A stretch of 64,000 nucleotides of DNA from Tilletiopsis washingtonensis (lineage: Eukaryota > Basidiomycota > Exobasidiomycetes > Entylomatales), in NCBI RefSeq assembly GCF_003144115.1, contig NW_020311998.1, forward strand, positions 371,669 to 435,668. Direction: 5' to 3'. A program made the position numbers and the translations under genes. The notes beneath the pieces are model-generated. The model ran no database searches. It saw only the letters and a list, made by a program, of their open reading frames with translations, and was not told where the DNA came from. Within the stretch, counting starts at the first letter, position 1. Every line of letters begins with the position of its first letter. Below, one piece after another: positions 35,943 through 46,753 of this stretch.

Positions 35943-38121
35943 GCGTCCTGCCATGCATCCCGTGTAATCCTGCGCTCCCATCCTGTACTCTACACCGCCT
36001 CATCATCAGCCCCCTTGTCACGACTCAACAACGACGGTCACCGCGACACATTCTCCATCTCCAAGGCGCCTGCGTCCGCGGCGACGGGCGGAGAGGGCGC
36101 GAGACGCGGGAGGCGCATGACGGCCGGCCCTTGCGTGCGAGCATGAAGACGAGCCGCTGTCTCAGCCTCGCCCGCCTGCGCCGGATTCCGATGCCTCTCT
36201 CATGCGCCCATCGGCTGCCACACAGGCCCATGAGCTAGAGGCTGGACCTCAGAGCGCAGGTGCGGCAAGCCAAGTGGTCGTGAAGCGGCCTGGAAGCTGC
36301 GCATCTGGAGAGCCCATGGCAGATGCAGTCAGTCGGCCGCGCGGCGCCAGATGGCCAGCGGGGCCGCCTTTCGGGCGCTTGCTGGCGGAGTGCAGCTTCG
36401 CGCCGGCAGAGGCACTTGCTTCGGAGGAAGCCTGCAATGCCGGAGCCGCAGCTGAGAGCGCCGCATGCCGGAGGGAGTGCCGACGAGGCAGCGACCGGCT
36501 CAGACAGCAGTCGCGGCCGCGACAAGCACACACGGGCACCGCCGCCTGCCAGCCCGCGCACCGCACCTGATCTGCAGTCGCACAAGGCTGTGCCTCGGCC
36601 AACTCAGAACAGGCTCGCTTTCAGCACCAGCACAGACACAGCAGCAGAGGCAGAGGCCCAGAGCGCAGCATCAGCGGCAGCAGAGCGCAGCGGCGAACGT
36701 GGCATGCTGCACCTGCAGCTCGCAGCTGCGATGCAAGCCGCCGGCCCTGTGCTGGTGCTGCGGCACAAGGCTGCGACTGCACTGGCGCGCCCGCAGCGCA
36801 GCGACGACGTGCATGGCCTCCTGCGCGCGGCGCCGCACAGTCAGAGTGAGTAAGAGTCTTAGTAGGCGCTGGAGCTTGTCGGGCGTCGAGGGAACAGGGC
36901 CCGGCGAGACTCGGCCCAGCGTGAGGAGGCGACTGCGATGCGTGCTGCTGAGCGGCGCTGCATGCTGCAAGGCATCGCGGCGTCCAACAACTAGACTCTA
37001 CTCAGGCGGCAGACTCATGACCCGCGAGCACGGAGATGCTGCGGCTCCGCGCGAGGCCTCCCAGCCGAGGCTGCTTTGTGGATGCGCAAGACGAGACGCA
37101 AAGGCTGTGCGCTTTGCGGTTTCTCCCGGGCTGCTCGCTGCTGGGTGCTGCTGCGGCTGCTGCCCAATCCAGCGCGCGCAGCACCAGCCTGCAGCGCACC
37201 GCGTGGAGCAGCGAGGCCAGCATGAACGCACCATGCATGCGCCGGAACGCTCAGCAGCAGAAGCAGCATGCAGCCAGCGAGGGAGCAAAGCCACGGCCCG
37301 CAGGACGGCATGCACGGCCAAGTTGAAGCGCTCGCTCCCGCACCCGCTGCCGGCTCGCGTCTGACTCGGCATGCTTGCGACAGCCGCTCGGATGCTGGCT
37401 GCGGCTGGGCGCGAGGCGCGGAACGGCGACGACGCCGCTCCGGCAGCGCCCACGCCCGAGATGCGAGATGCGGCGGCACACGACAGCACGTCCGCCGCAT
37501 CTCGTCCCGTCCCGTCCCTCGGGTCCGGCGGCACAACACGGCAAGCCTGCAGCGCACGGACGGGCGCAGGAGACGTGCGGGTGCGCTCGAGCGCGACGCA
37601 GACGTGCTCGCTCCAGCCGCAGCGATGCAGCTTGCATAGCTTTCAAGCGAAGACGAAGCGCCCTGATCGGAGCGTAGCCGCAGCCTGCAGCGGCAGGTGC
37701 AGGCGCAGCAGCGCTCAGCAGGCGGCAGCTGCCGCGCCGGCTGCTGCTGCTGCTCGCACACGACAGCGACACGCGGTCCCGAACGCGCTGGCGTGGGCGT
37801 GGCGCCGTGCGCCCACGCTACGTCTGCGTCAGAGCTTGCGCCGCAACGCGAGGCCAGCGTGTGCCTGAGCACCTGCTGTTGCTGCGCCGTGCCCGAAAAA
37901 GCAGCAGCGGGACGGGAGCGGGGCCGGCGCGCGGCTGCGGTACTGCGCCAGCCACTGCGGCACTTGGCGGAGTGTCGCGAGGCGCAGCACAGCCGCACGA
38001 CACCGAAAGCTGCACGTTGCTTTGGCTGCAGGTACAAAAGGCACGCTGCCCACGCTGGCCGCCTTCGCGCCGTCCCACATCCACCGCAACTGCCTTGCCC
38101 ATCCACACCCAGCATCCAGCC
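35943..38121. other. 2.2-kb region without a convincing gene
   Basis: The longest gene-free stretch in the window, between RAD17 and the BRI3-like gene. It is rich in gcagc-type triplets. Plus-strand frames at 36323-36853 and 37371-37868 and minus-strand frames around 37000-38600 are open mainly for compositional reasons; most are rich in Arg, Cys and Ser. One plus frame (36323-36853) ends at a perfect donor gtgagtaag (36847-36855) and translates to a plausible helical stretch, so a spliced orphan gene is possible. No homology is recognisable. The last 100 bases belong to the BRI3-like promoter. Confidence 0.35.
38033..38040 (+). promoter_or_regulatory. TATA-like element of the BRI3-like gene
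   Basis: The sequence tacaaaag lies 82-89 bases upstream of the ATG at 38122, a fitting distance for a core promoter. It is one of the few TATA-like sites near a start codon here. No experimental support. Confidence 0.35.
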
Positions 38122-38793
38122 ATGGCCGAGAAGACTGCTCCCGCCTACGACGCCGGCGTGGCGCACACGCACCCCGTCGGCGCCGCGCCGCCCGTGCACT
38201 CCGACGCCGGCCTGCCGGCCACCGGCGGCGTCGGCGGCGTCGGCGCCGTGGGCCAGAGCGGCTTCCAGCAGCCCATGGTGGCGCCGCAGCAGCAGGGCCA
38301 CGCCGGCGCGCCGGGCCAGGACCAGTACGCGTTCGACGAGGGGTGAGTCGGGTGCGGCACAGAAGGGGCGCGTCGGTGCAGCTCGCTGACGCTGCTTCGC
38401 TTGCCAGCATGCGCTACCAGCAGAGCCGTAAGTGACAGTGTAGCGCATACACCGAAGGCCACTGGCGCTGCTCCATGCCCCGACACCCTCAGCGACGCTC
38501 TCGCTGACGCCTGCTTCTGCAGTGATGGCGCAGTGTGCGCGCGGCAACCACCAGCTCGAGACCAAGTAGTGCGTGTGCTGTGCCACGCGCGCACGCTGCT
38601 GCACCTGCTCACGCCTCTCCTCGCAGCGGCATCGTCGGCATCCTCATCGCCGTCATCTGCTGCCCGTGCGGCCTCATCGCGCTCTGCATCGACCGCAAGA
38701 AGGTCTGCACGCGGTGCGTGCTGCCGTGGCCGCCTCTCTCACCACTCTGGCTGACCCGCTGCACGCAGTTGCGGCGTCGTGGTCAAGTCCTGA
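38122..38793 (+). CDS. BRI3-like small membrane protein
   Basis: A short protein of about 125-130 residues in five exons. Exon 1 (MAEKTAPAYDAGVAHTHPVG onward, to 38342) is Gly/Pro/Gln/Ala-rich and disordered. Exons 2 and 3 read MRYQQS and LMAQCARGNHQLETK. Exon 4 is a single hydrophobic segment, GIVGILIAVICCPCGLIALC, followed by IDRKKVCTR. The last exon completes CGVVVKS and the stop at 38791-38793. The order C-x-x-G-x-H, Pro/Cys-rich membrane helix, then C-x-x-C matches fungal proteins related to brain protein I3 (BRI3), where the cysteines are probably palmitoylated or bind metal. Function in fungi is unknown. Confidence 0.75.
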
Positions 38794-38964
38794 TCTCGCC
38801 CCGGCTCGCTTTTCCTTCTGCGTGCGCATACCCGGTCCTGCCTCACTCGCAATTCGTCGCGTACTTCGCGGACCATACCCGAGCACACCAAGCGTGTGCG
38901 ATGCATCGCTCTCTCAATGAAAGTATGACAGTCAGTCCTGATGGTACATGCGGGGATGTGGTGT

Positions 38965-41900
38965 CTATTGTGCCTTGCGCTTCTTGCCCGGCGTGTCGCG
39001 CTCGGCGGCGCCCGCTGCGCCGCGCTTGCCCTCCGACGCGGCCGGCGCGCCGGCGACAGCCTCGAGCTGTCGCAGCGTCGCCAGCATGCCTGTCGAGGAA
39101 GCGAAGCGCTCGCTCGCCGCCAGCGCCTCGCGTGCGGCGGCCAGCTTGGCCGGCTTCCAGACGCGCTCGACGAGTGCAGCATCGGCACGGCGCGTGAGGC
39201 GCACGGCGGCGAGCGCAAACCTGAGCAGCTCCTTGAGCCGCTCGGCACGCAGGCCGGCAGGCGCATCCGGAGCGGCGGCCGCCGTGAGCGTGGCGAGGAC
39301 GAAGCCGGAGACGTCGGGCAGGAAGGCGGCCAGCTCGCGTGCCAGCTTGGCGTCGCGCGGCGCGGCCGAGGTGGCGTGCGTGAGCACGGGCTGCAGCATG
39401 GCGAGCGTCTGCGAGAGGCGGAAGGCGTTCGTCGCTGCCTCCGGGCGCGCCGCTGCGACGAGCTCGCCGCGCAGCTCCCAGCCGATCGTCGGGCAGCGCT
39501 TGAGCACGTCGAGCAGGAACGCCGGGCGCAGCGCGCAGCTCTTGCGCGAGAGGAAGTCGCCCAGCGTCTCGCGGTAGAGCGCCAGCAGCTCCTCGGCACC
39601 CTCCTTGGGCAGCGCCTCCTCGCCGCGCGCAAAGACGGTGCGCGTGAGGTACGCGTTGGCCGTGCTGGCCAGGCTCTGCAGCTCCGGCGCAGCGTTCCTC
39701 CGAGCCACGGCGTGCAGTTCCCGCAGTGTCGGCAGCACGTCGGCCACCGGCACGGCTGCGGCGTGCACCTTGTTCTTCGCCAGGCTGCTGCGCAGAATGT
39801 GGGCGGCGCGTGACGAGACTTGCGCGCCGGACTTGTCCGCCTCCTGCACGAGCGTGAAGAGCGGCGCGACGAGGCGGACGGAGAGCGCACTGCCGCCCTC
39901 CTTGCGCGCAAAGATGTCAAGCAGGTCGAGTGTCTTGAGCTGGAAGACGACGGCCTCGCGCTTGGCCTCTGCAAGCACACGCACTATCAGCAGCCGCTCG
40001 CATGCGAATGCATCCGAATGAACTCACCAGCATCCTCCTTCTTGGCGCCTGCTCGTTGCCGGAAGATCTCGGCGAGCTGGTCGTCGATCTGCATCATCTG
40101 CTCGTCGTCGAGCAGCTCCTCCTCCTCCTCCTCGCTCTCCTCGCCGCTGCTTGCGTCGCTCTCGTCTGCGATGCCTGCAGCCTTCAGTGCAGCCTCGACG
40201 GCAGCGCGCAGCTCCGGGTCGGCCTCGGCATTGGCCTCGTCGTCGTCGTCGTCAGAGTCGCTGGCGCCCTCGACGCTGTCGGCCGAGGTCTCGGACATCT
40301 CCTCGTCCAGCGCCTCGACCTCTGCCGGCGCAGCATCCTCCATCTCCTCGTCGTCGACCGGCTCTTCATTGAGACCCAATTGCTGCAAAGGAAGCGTCAG
40401 AGCGAAGCCGAGGGCCGGCCAGACCTGCACCACTTACGTCAACGAGGTGGTCGAGACTTGCCGGGGTCAGCTCGCCGGCAAAGGTCGTGAACGCCTGCGA
40501 CGCGATCGTCCGCAGGAATGCCGACGAGCGCTCGAGGAATGCGATCAGGCAGTCGACGAGCAGCTCGATGGCCTCGGGCTCGTCTGCGTCCTTTGGCTTT
40601 GCAGAGGGTGCAAAGAGGCGCTCCGAGCAGTCGACAAGCGGCTGAAGGCGAAGTCAGCTTGGCTCTCGCGCTATGAGCGCTCTCAGGCGCCAGACTCACC
40701 TCGAGAAGGTCCTCTCCGTCATCTGCGCCGTCGTACGTGACCAGCAGCGCCGCGAGGAGCAGGCTCTCGAAGCTGCGGGCGCGGTCGCGAACAGCAGAGT
40801 CCTTCGCCTGGTCCGCCAGCTTCCGCACGGCGGCGAGCGCCTTGACGGCGCGTGCCCGCATCTGCACGTCGGCCTCCTCACGCTGCACAATCGAGACGAA
40901 CGCGGAGTCCTTCTCGCACAACGCAAGCAGGTCGTATGCCTGGGCAACCCACAGCTTGCCCGAGGCGGCACAGCCCTGAAGCCTGCGCGCCTTGCCGTCG
41001 ACGTCGGACAGCAACGTCGTCTGGTCGGCCAGCTCGGAGAGACACGAAAGGAAGCGCGCACGGCACGCGCCGCGCAGCTCGGCCGTAAAGGCGGGCTGCG
41101 GCAGGATCTGCGGGATGCTGTGAGCGGTGCCCATGCATCGGAAGCGGTCGAGGCTCACCTCGAGGCTCTTGATGCTCTTCTTGGCCTTCTTGAGCTCGAA
41201 GAAGCCGTGGGCAGCAAAGAAGGACAGAATCTGCTGCACGCAGTCGTCGTCCTTTGGCACAGCGCCATTGCGCACGAGCACGAGCAGCTGGTCGAAGACC
41301 CATTTCCGCCGTGCGCCGGCAGACTGCGACTGAGCAGCGTCGCTGCGGAAGCATGAGTCAGCTCTGCTAGCATGTCGCCGCGACGCCAGACTCACTCTGC
41401 CTCGCACGCCAGCCGCACCAGATAGGCGATGTAGTCCCGCACGCCCTGCGCGTCCATCGCCGCCAAGAGGCCCTCAACCGTCTTGGTGCCGGTCAGCTTG
41501 TCGAAGTACTGGCTGCCGTGCGAGCCGAGCAGCTGCGAGACGACGGTGAAGCCGCTCGTCGGGTCCTTCTTGACGACCTCGGTCACGACGCGCACCGTCT
41601 GCACGGCGGCGGCGTGCAGCATGCGCTCCTTGCCGCCCAGCTGGTTGATCCACGTGCGCATGAAGTTGCTCGTGAAGAGCAGCGGCCGCTCCTGCCGCGG
41701 CGCACGAGGCACGGCCATCTGGAAGACCTGGAAGCCCCACGCCTTGCGCTCAGCCGACGCCGAGGCCGCGAAGAGGGACTCTGCAGAGGCGTAAGCACGC
41801 GAGGGGCGGTATGAGAGAGGCAGCACGCACCGTCGACGACCACGCGGTACAGCTCGGAGAACGGCGCACGCCCCGGCGCTGCCTGCTGCTCAGACGCAAA

Positions 41901-43000
41901 GTATGCGTCAAGCACGCGCGTCCAGACGAAGTGTACCTGCGCCTTCCATAGGCCAGTGCCGTTCTGCGCGCCCGTCTTGCCCGTCGCCTTGCCCGTCGTC
42001 TCGGACTCCGCCGGCGGCGCCGGACTGGCATTCTGTGCCACATGCGTCAGAGAGACTCAGAGTGCGGCTGGTACCACGGCGCTTACTTTGAGGATGCGTG
42101 CCAATGTCGGCAGGTTGGCGTGTGCAAAGATCTCTGGGCCCTTGAGCGGCGCCAGAACAGCCGAGACGTCGGTGTCCTGCAGCAGGCGTCAGGGCGCCGT
42201 CGTCGCCACATAGGCAGGGAACTCACAGGGAACGAAGCGCGCATTTGCAGCAGCATGGCGAGCTTCTCAGGGCCCATCTCGACACTGCCAATGCGCCGCA
42301 GGAACCACGCTTGCGCCTCATCCTTCCAGGACTCGGTGCTCTCGCCCAGCCGCGCGAGCAGCTCGCACAGGCACCACCCGGCGCCCTCCTTCAGCCACGC
42401 CTTGTGCGCTGAAAGGTCAAGCAGGATCTCTGCGGTGCGTACAAACGACTCGACGTCGCTGCTGGCGCGGAAGAGGGCGCCGGAGCGCACGAGCGCCTCG
42501 ATGCCGAAGAGACGCGCGAAGAGGTTGGCGCGCTCCTCTCTGCCCGACATACGCGTCGAGTCGAGCGGTGAATGTTGCAGCAGCAAGACGAGCACGTCGG
42601 AGGCAGGCAGGCCCGGCAATTGTGTAAGGAGCTGCGGCAGGTCAGCACAGTCCTACTTCGCCCATACATCAGCACTCACCTCGGTCAGCGCGACGGCAAA
42701 GCCGAGGCGTGCCGACTCGCGCGGGCTGGCGAGGCCTTTGACGAGGCGGCGCACGGCGTAGCCGACCTCGCTGGCGAAGCCGCCATCGAGGCGGCGCGCG
42801 GTGCGCTCCGTCTCTTCGAGCGTGGCGACGGCGTGGTTGGTCGTGTAGGGCGCGGGGTCGTTGGCGTTGTCGAGCGGGCGCGCGGGCAGGGCGCGCTGCT
42901 GGGCGAGGAGCGCAGCGAGCAGCGCGTCGGAGGCGCCGAGGCGCGTCGCCTGCGCCGGCGACGCCAGCGACCAGAAGAGCGGCAGCGAGGAGGAGGCCAT
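38965..43000 (-). CDS. POL5: Pol5/MYBBP1A-family nucleolar protein
   Basis: A large helical-repeat protein of roughly 1150 residues in about nine exons. Despite the name DNA polymerase phi/V, the family has no polymerase role and works in rRNA synthesis and ribosome biogenesis in the nucleolus. The start at 43000 reads MASSSLPLFWSLASPAQATR, followed by AVRRLVKGLASPRESARLGF and AVALTE, a conserved N-terminal Pol5 segment. Middle exons carry LFARLFGIEALVRSGALF and LLFTSNFMRTWINQLGGKER. A strongly acidic stretch (many Asp/Glu, about 40080-40370) is followed by LLDDEQMMQIDDQLAEIF, a hallmark near the C-terminal third. The long last exon ends in a basic nuclear-type tail, TPGKKRKAQ. The order of pieces agrees with the family. 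Exon joins in the middle are approximate. Confidence 0.9.
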
Positions 43001-43179
43001 GGCTGCGGGTGCGGTAGAGAGAAGCAAGTGAGCGGCGGCAGCGGCGCGGCGGCCAAAGCTTCGCGCAGCGCAAGAAGCATGGCGCCGCCGCAACTTTTGG
43101 CTGACGTAAGCAGTGCAGCCGCGCCGAATGCGCGACGCGCGCCTCGACGGCGAGCGGCACCGGCCCACGCTCCTTCCTC

Positions 43180-43205
43180 ACCTCCACCACCACCACACCA
43201 CCACC
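43180..43205 (+). repeat. CAC-rich microsatellite before the PABPN1-like start codon
   Basis: A run of cac/acc triplets (about eight units with one interruption) ends directly at the ATG of the PABPN1-like gene. It lies in the 5' UTR if transcription starts upstream. Its length may vary between strains. Confidence 0.7.
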
Positions 43206-44218
43206 ATGTCCTCGCAGAACTCCGACGAGATCGACTTCATCACCGGCGACGGCGTCGACAGCTTCGCCGGGCCGTCGTCGGGCACCGGCACGCCCGGCGC
43301 CGGCGCCGCCGACGGCGACATGGACGACGCCGCCGAGATCGAGGCCATGAAGGCGCGCGTCGCCGAGATGGAGGCCGAGGCCGCCAAGCTGCGCGACATG
43401 CAGGCCGACGCCGAGCGCGAGGCCGGCGGCGCGCCGGGCGCCGCGGCGCCGGGGCCGAGCGAGGAGGAGAAGGAGGAGGTCGACGGGCGCAGCGTGTACG
43501 TGGGCAACGTGAGTGTGCGAGCGGCTGAAGACGGCTGTGGATGGACTTTGAGGTCGGCGGCGGCGGGTGAGGTATCGCGGCGCAATGCTTGTAGTGCCGC
43601 AGTATCATGCTAGCGGCTGCGACAGGCCTGCGGCTGCGTGGCAGCGGATGAGAGTCGCATGGCTGCTATGCGCATACTGCATTCCTCCGCTCTGCTGTTT
43701 GGCTTTGCAAGGTGACTCGCAGCGGCTCGACTGGCACTGTCAAAGCGACCGCGCCTGGTAGCATCTCAGAAGAAGGGATGGCTCCGTCGGCCACGCACTT
43801 TGGTCTGCGTTCAGCTCGGCAGCTAACACCTCTCTTGCGCGCGCCAGGTGGACTACGGCGCGACGCCCGAGGAGATCCAGCAGCACTTCCAGTCGTGCGG
43901 CACGATCAACCGCGTCACGATCCTGTGCGACAAGTTCACGGGCCATCCGAAGGGCTACGCATACGTCGAGTTCTCCGAGCCGTCACTTGTCGCCAACGCC
44001 ATGGTGATGAACGAGTCGCTCTTCCGCGGACGGTTGATCAAGGTGCGTCTGCAGCGCGAAGGCCTGCCTTGGCGCGCTGCTCACCACCCACGCAGGTCAC
44101 GGCTAAGCGCACGAATGTGCCCGGCCTGTCGGCGCGTGGCCGGGGGCGGGGGCGGGGCAGAGGCGGCCCGCGCGGGCGGCCGTTCCGCGCACGGGGACGC
44201 GGACGAGGCTGGCACTAG
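43206..44218 (+). CDS. PABPN1/Pab2-type nuclear poly(A)-binding protein
   Basis: A nuclear poly(A)-binding protein of about 200 residues in three exons. Exon 1 (43206-43508) starts [18 protein letters not shown]. It has a coiled-coil helix [20 protein letters not shown] and runs into the RRM at [10 protein letters not shown]. Exon 2 begins at 43848 with [20 protein letters not shown] and carries [20 protein letters not shown] (RNP1) and [12 protein letters not shown]. Exon 3 gives [20 protein letters not shown] and an RG-rich tail ending GRGWH, as expected for the arginine-methylated C-terminus of the family. Coiled coil, single RRM and RG tail together are diagnostic. The first intron (43509-43847, 339 nt) sits between RNP2 and the rest of the RRM and is far longer than the local norm. 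PABPN1 controls poly(A) tail length and nuclear RNA turnover. Confidence 0.94.
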
Positions 44219-44300
44219 GCGCGGGCAAGGATGCAGAGCGAAGGCTACAGGGCGGCAGGAGATCACAATACATTGCGACGGTATCTCATTTCACGTTTCA

Positions 44301-46162
44301 TCAGATCTTGCCGCGGAAGCGTAACCGCGGGCCAGACCCTTGCGACAGGGCAAGCGAACGCGAGAGGGCGATGCACGCCGTGCCGACGGTGCATGTCGCG
44401 CCGGCGAACGCCGTGGCATGCCACCACTGCAGCGGCGCCACGGTGCCGAGCAGCTGGCCGGTGATCGGCGTGCCGAAGAGGCCGCCGATGCTCATCAGAC
44501 AGAAGAGCTGGCCCATGCGCGTGCCGAACGAGTTGGTGCTGCCGAGTTGCCCGACGGCAGAGGGGATGATGGACACGTACAGGCCCGTCGTGAAGCCGTA
44601 GATGATCGCAAATGGGATCTGTCAAAAAGTCAGCGCCAAGGACGGAGCGGCTGCTGCAGCTGGTTCGACACACTCACGATGCCCCCGAGCGACCGGATGC
44701 AGACTGGGAACACGAAGAGCAGCACCGAGGCGATGGCCAGGTGTGGCACGAGGGTGTTCATGCGGCCCCAGCGGTCGGCCGCGAAGCCTGGAAGAATGGA
44801 GGTCAGCCAGCTGTATTGCGGCAGTCCGGCTCGTCTGGGCTCACCTGGCAGGATGCGCCCGAAGACGGAGGCGCCGTTCAGCACCGAGAGCCAGTAGCCC
44901 GTTGCGGGAATGCCGTACGTCTCCGTCGCCACGTCCATATAGGCGAAGGGGAAGTAGAGGCCGAACAGGATGAGGGCTGCAGTCGCACCGTCCGTCAGCG
45001 TCGATACGCTATCAGCGCGCCGAGCACTACTCACTGGCGCCGATGCAGAACAAGCTGTACGCGGGCACCTTGAAGTGCTCGAGCTCGATGAAGCGCAGCT
45101 TGCGCCAGCCGCCGTTCTTGTACGAGACGACGGGCTCGAGGCGCGTGCTCATCGTCAGCCAGGCAAAGACGAGCAGACCGAGCGCCAGGAAGCCGACGAC
45201 GCGCTGAGGCGGACAGGAAGCGTCAGCAGTGCGGGCGCATGCCGACGTGCATGGCAGCTCACCTGCGTCCAGGCAAAGCCGAGCACGGGCGTGAGGCGTC
45301 GGATCATGATGGGCAGGCAGATGCCGCCGGCCGACGAGCCGCTGGCGGTGACGCCGAGGGCAGAGGCGCGGCGCCGCTGGAAGTGGTGCGACGGCACGGC
45401 GACGCTGAGGTTGAAGACGATGCCCATGCCCATGCCGAGCCCGAGCCCCTGCGAGAGGAAGATCTGCCAGTACTGAGTCGAGATAGAGAGCATCATCTGT
45501 GGGACAAGTCAGCAAGTGGAAGATGCAGTGTTGCGGTTGCGACTTGCCTGGCAGAAGACGAGCAGCAACGCGCCGAACGTGAAGAGCGGCAGGTACAGCC
45601 CGACGTCAAACGCGCGCCCCGTGATGATGCCGGTGGAGAAGATGCCAAAGTACTGCGGCGTGGGTCAGCAGTGCGACTGCGGCGCTGTCCATGCTCTCGT
45701 GCGCACCTGAAAGGCGCCGATCCATGCGATCTGGCTCGTGCTCTTGTCGCGCAGCACGTCCTGCGCGTACTGCGCCTGCATCACGCCGTAGCTGTTCGCC
45801 AGGCCGAAGCTGCGGGAAGCGATGTCAGTAGAGGCCAGTGGGGCGCTCTGAGGCGACGCACGTAATGAAGCTGCATGCCCACGAGCCTGATGCAAGGTCA
45901 GCGCTGCGTTCGACACCCATCATTGGCCCCACTCACCCGCCACGGCAAGCCACGCCTTGGTGCCGCCCTCGGGGAACCAGATGCCGTGGTCGGCGCGCTC
46001 TGCAATCTTCTCCTGCATGTCGACGTCGCCCGGCTGCGGCGTCACGGTGCGCGACTCGCACTCGAGATGCGCGGCGTCGCCGTGTGCGGCCGACGAGGCG
46101 TCGGCATCGCTGCTGAGGCGCTGCGGGCGTGGCGGCGACGAGGCGCCGGCGCGAGCCATCAT
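44301..46162 (-). CDS. MFS transporter, monocarboxylate-porter (MCT/Mch) type
   Basis: A 12-helix major facilitator of roughly 480 residues in about eight exons. The start [20 protein letters not shown] at 46162 opens a ~50-residue cytoplasmic tail. The first helix region begins at [13 protein letters not shown], the D/E-G-G-x-x-A/K-W entry typical of the MCT family. [20 protein letters not shown], the signature-like [40 protein letters not shown] and [20 protein letters not shown] follow. The second half has [20 protein letters not shown] and [20 protein letters not shown], and the protein ends LRFRGKI. Fungal members include riboflavin and monocarboxylate carriers and many uncharacterised ones, so the substrate is open. 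It is divergent from the decarboxylase/lactonase fusion gene, which may hint at a carboxylic-acid substrate. Exon joins are approximate. Confidence 0.85.
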
Positions 46163-46753
46163 GGCGCACGGTGGCGGGAGGAGCTGCGGTGCTGCTGAGC
46201 AGACACGGAGGAGCAGGCGTCGCGCTTGGTGTGCTTGCTGCGGTGCTTGCCACTGTGCTTGCTGCTGCTGCTGCTTGTGATGGTCGTTGTTGGGAGTCAG
46301 AGTCACGCCCTCGCCGACGGCGGCTGGGTGAAGGGCTAGCGGCTGCGCTGCCGAGGGCTGCTGCCATGTGAGCCCCTTCTCTCTCTCCCCCTCCTGGGCC
46401 AGGAGCTGTGCCGGCTGCCGGCATCTTTGCCTGCCGCGGCACGGCCAAGCAGCGCACCTGCAGCGCCGCCCCGACAGCTGCAGCTGTCACTCGTCAAGCG
46501 GCGCTGCGGGCGGCAGAGGAGCGCCCCCGCACACGCCGCCGCGGCTCCGCACCGGAGCGCGGCAGCGGCGGCCGGCGAAAGCGGCACTTGGCCGCAGAGA
46601 CGCGCGGTTCTGCCGGCCGCCTCTAGGGCTCTAGCGCTGTTCCCACGCTGCATCCGCCTGCCGCGACGTCCGATCGGCGGAGCGATTGTGGCCTGCTCAT
46701 CCAGCCGTGCGTCTTGCGCCCTTCTCCTCTCCACCACACCCTCCACAGCAACC
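46163..46753. promoter_or_regulatory. Divergent promoter region, MCT-type transporter / CMD-lactonase fusion
   Basis: A 591-base head-to-head region. A few gctgct repeats are visible near 46240-46280. No TATA box or gene is seen. Shared regulatory sites would be expected if the two genes are co-induced. Confidence 0.45.

Noticed and set aside
37015-38604. 529-codon minus-strand frame across the 36-38 kb gap
   Set aside because: Its translation is rich in Arg, Ala and Cys and overlaps the BRI3-like exons antisense. Open by composition.
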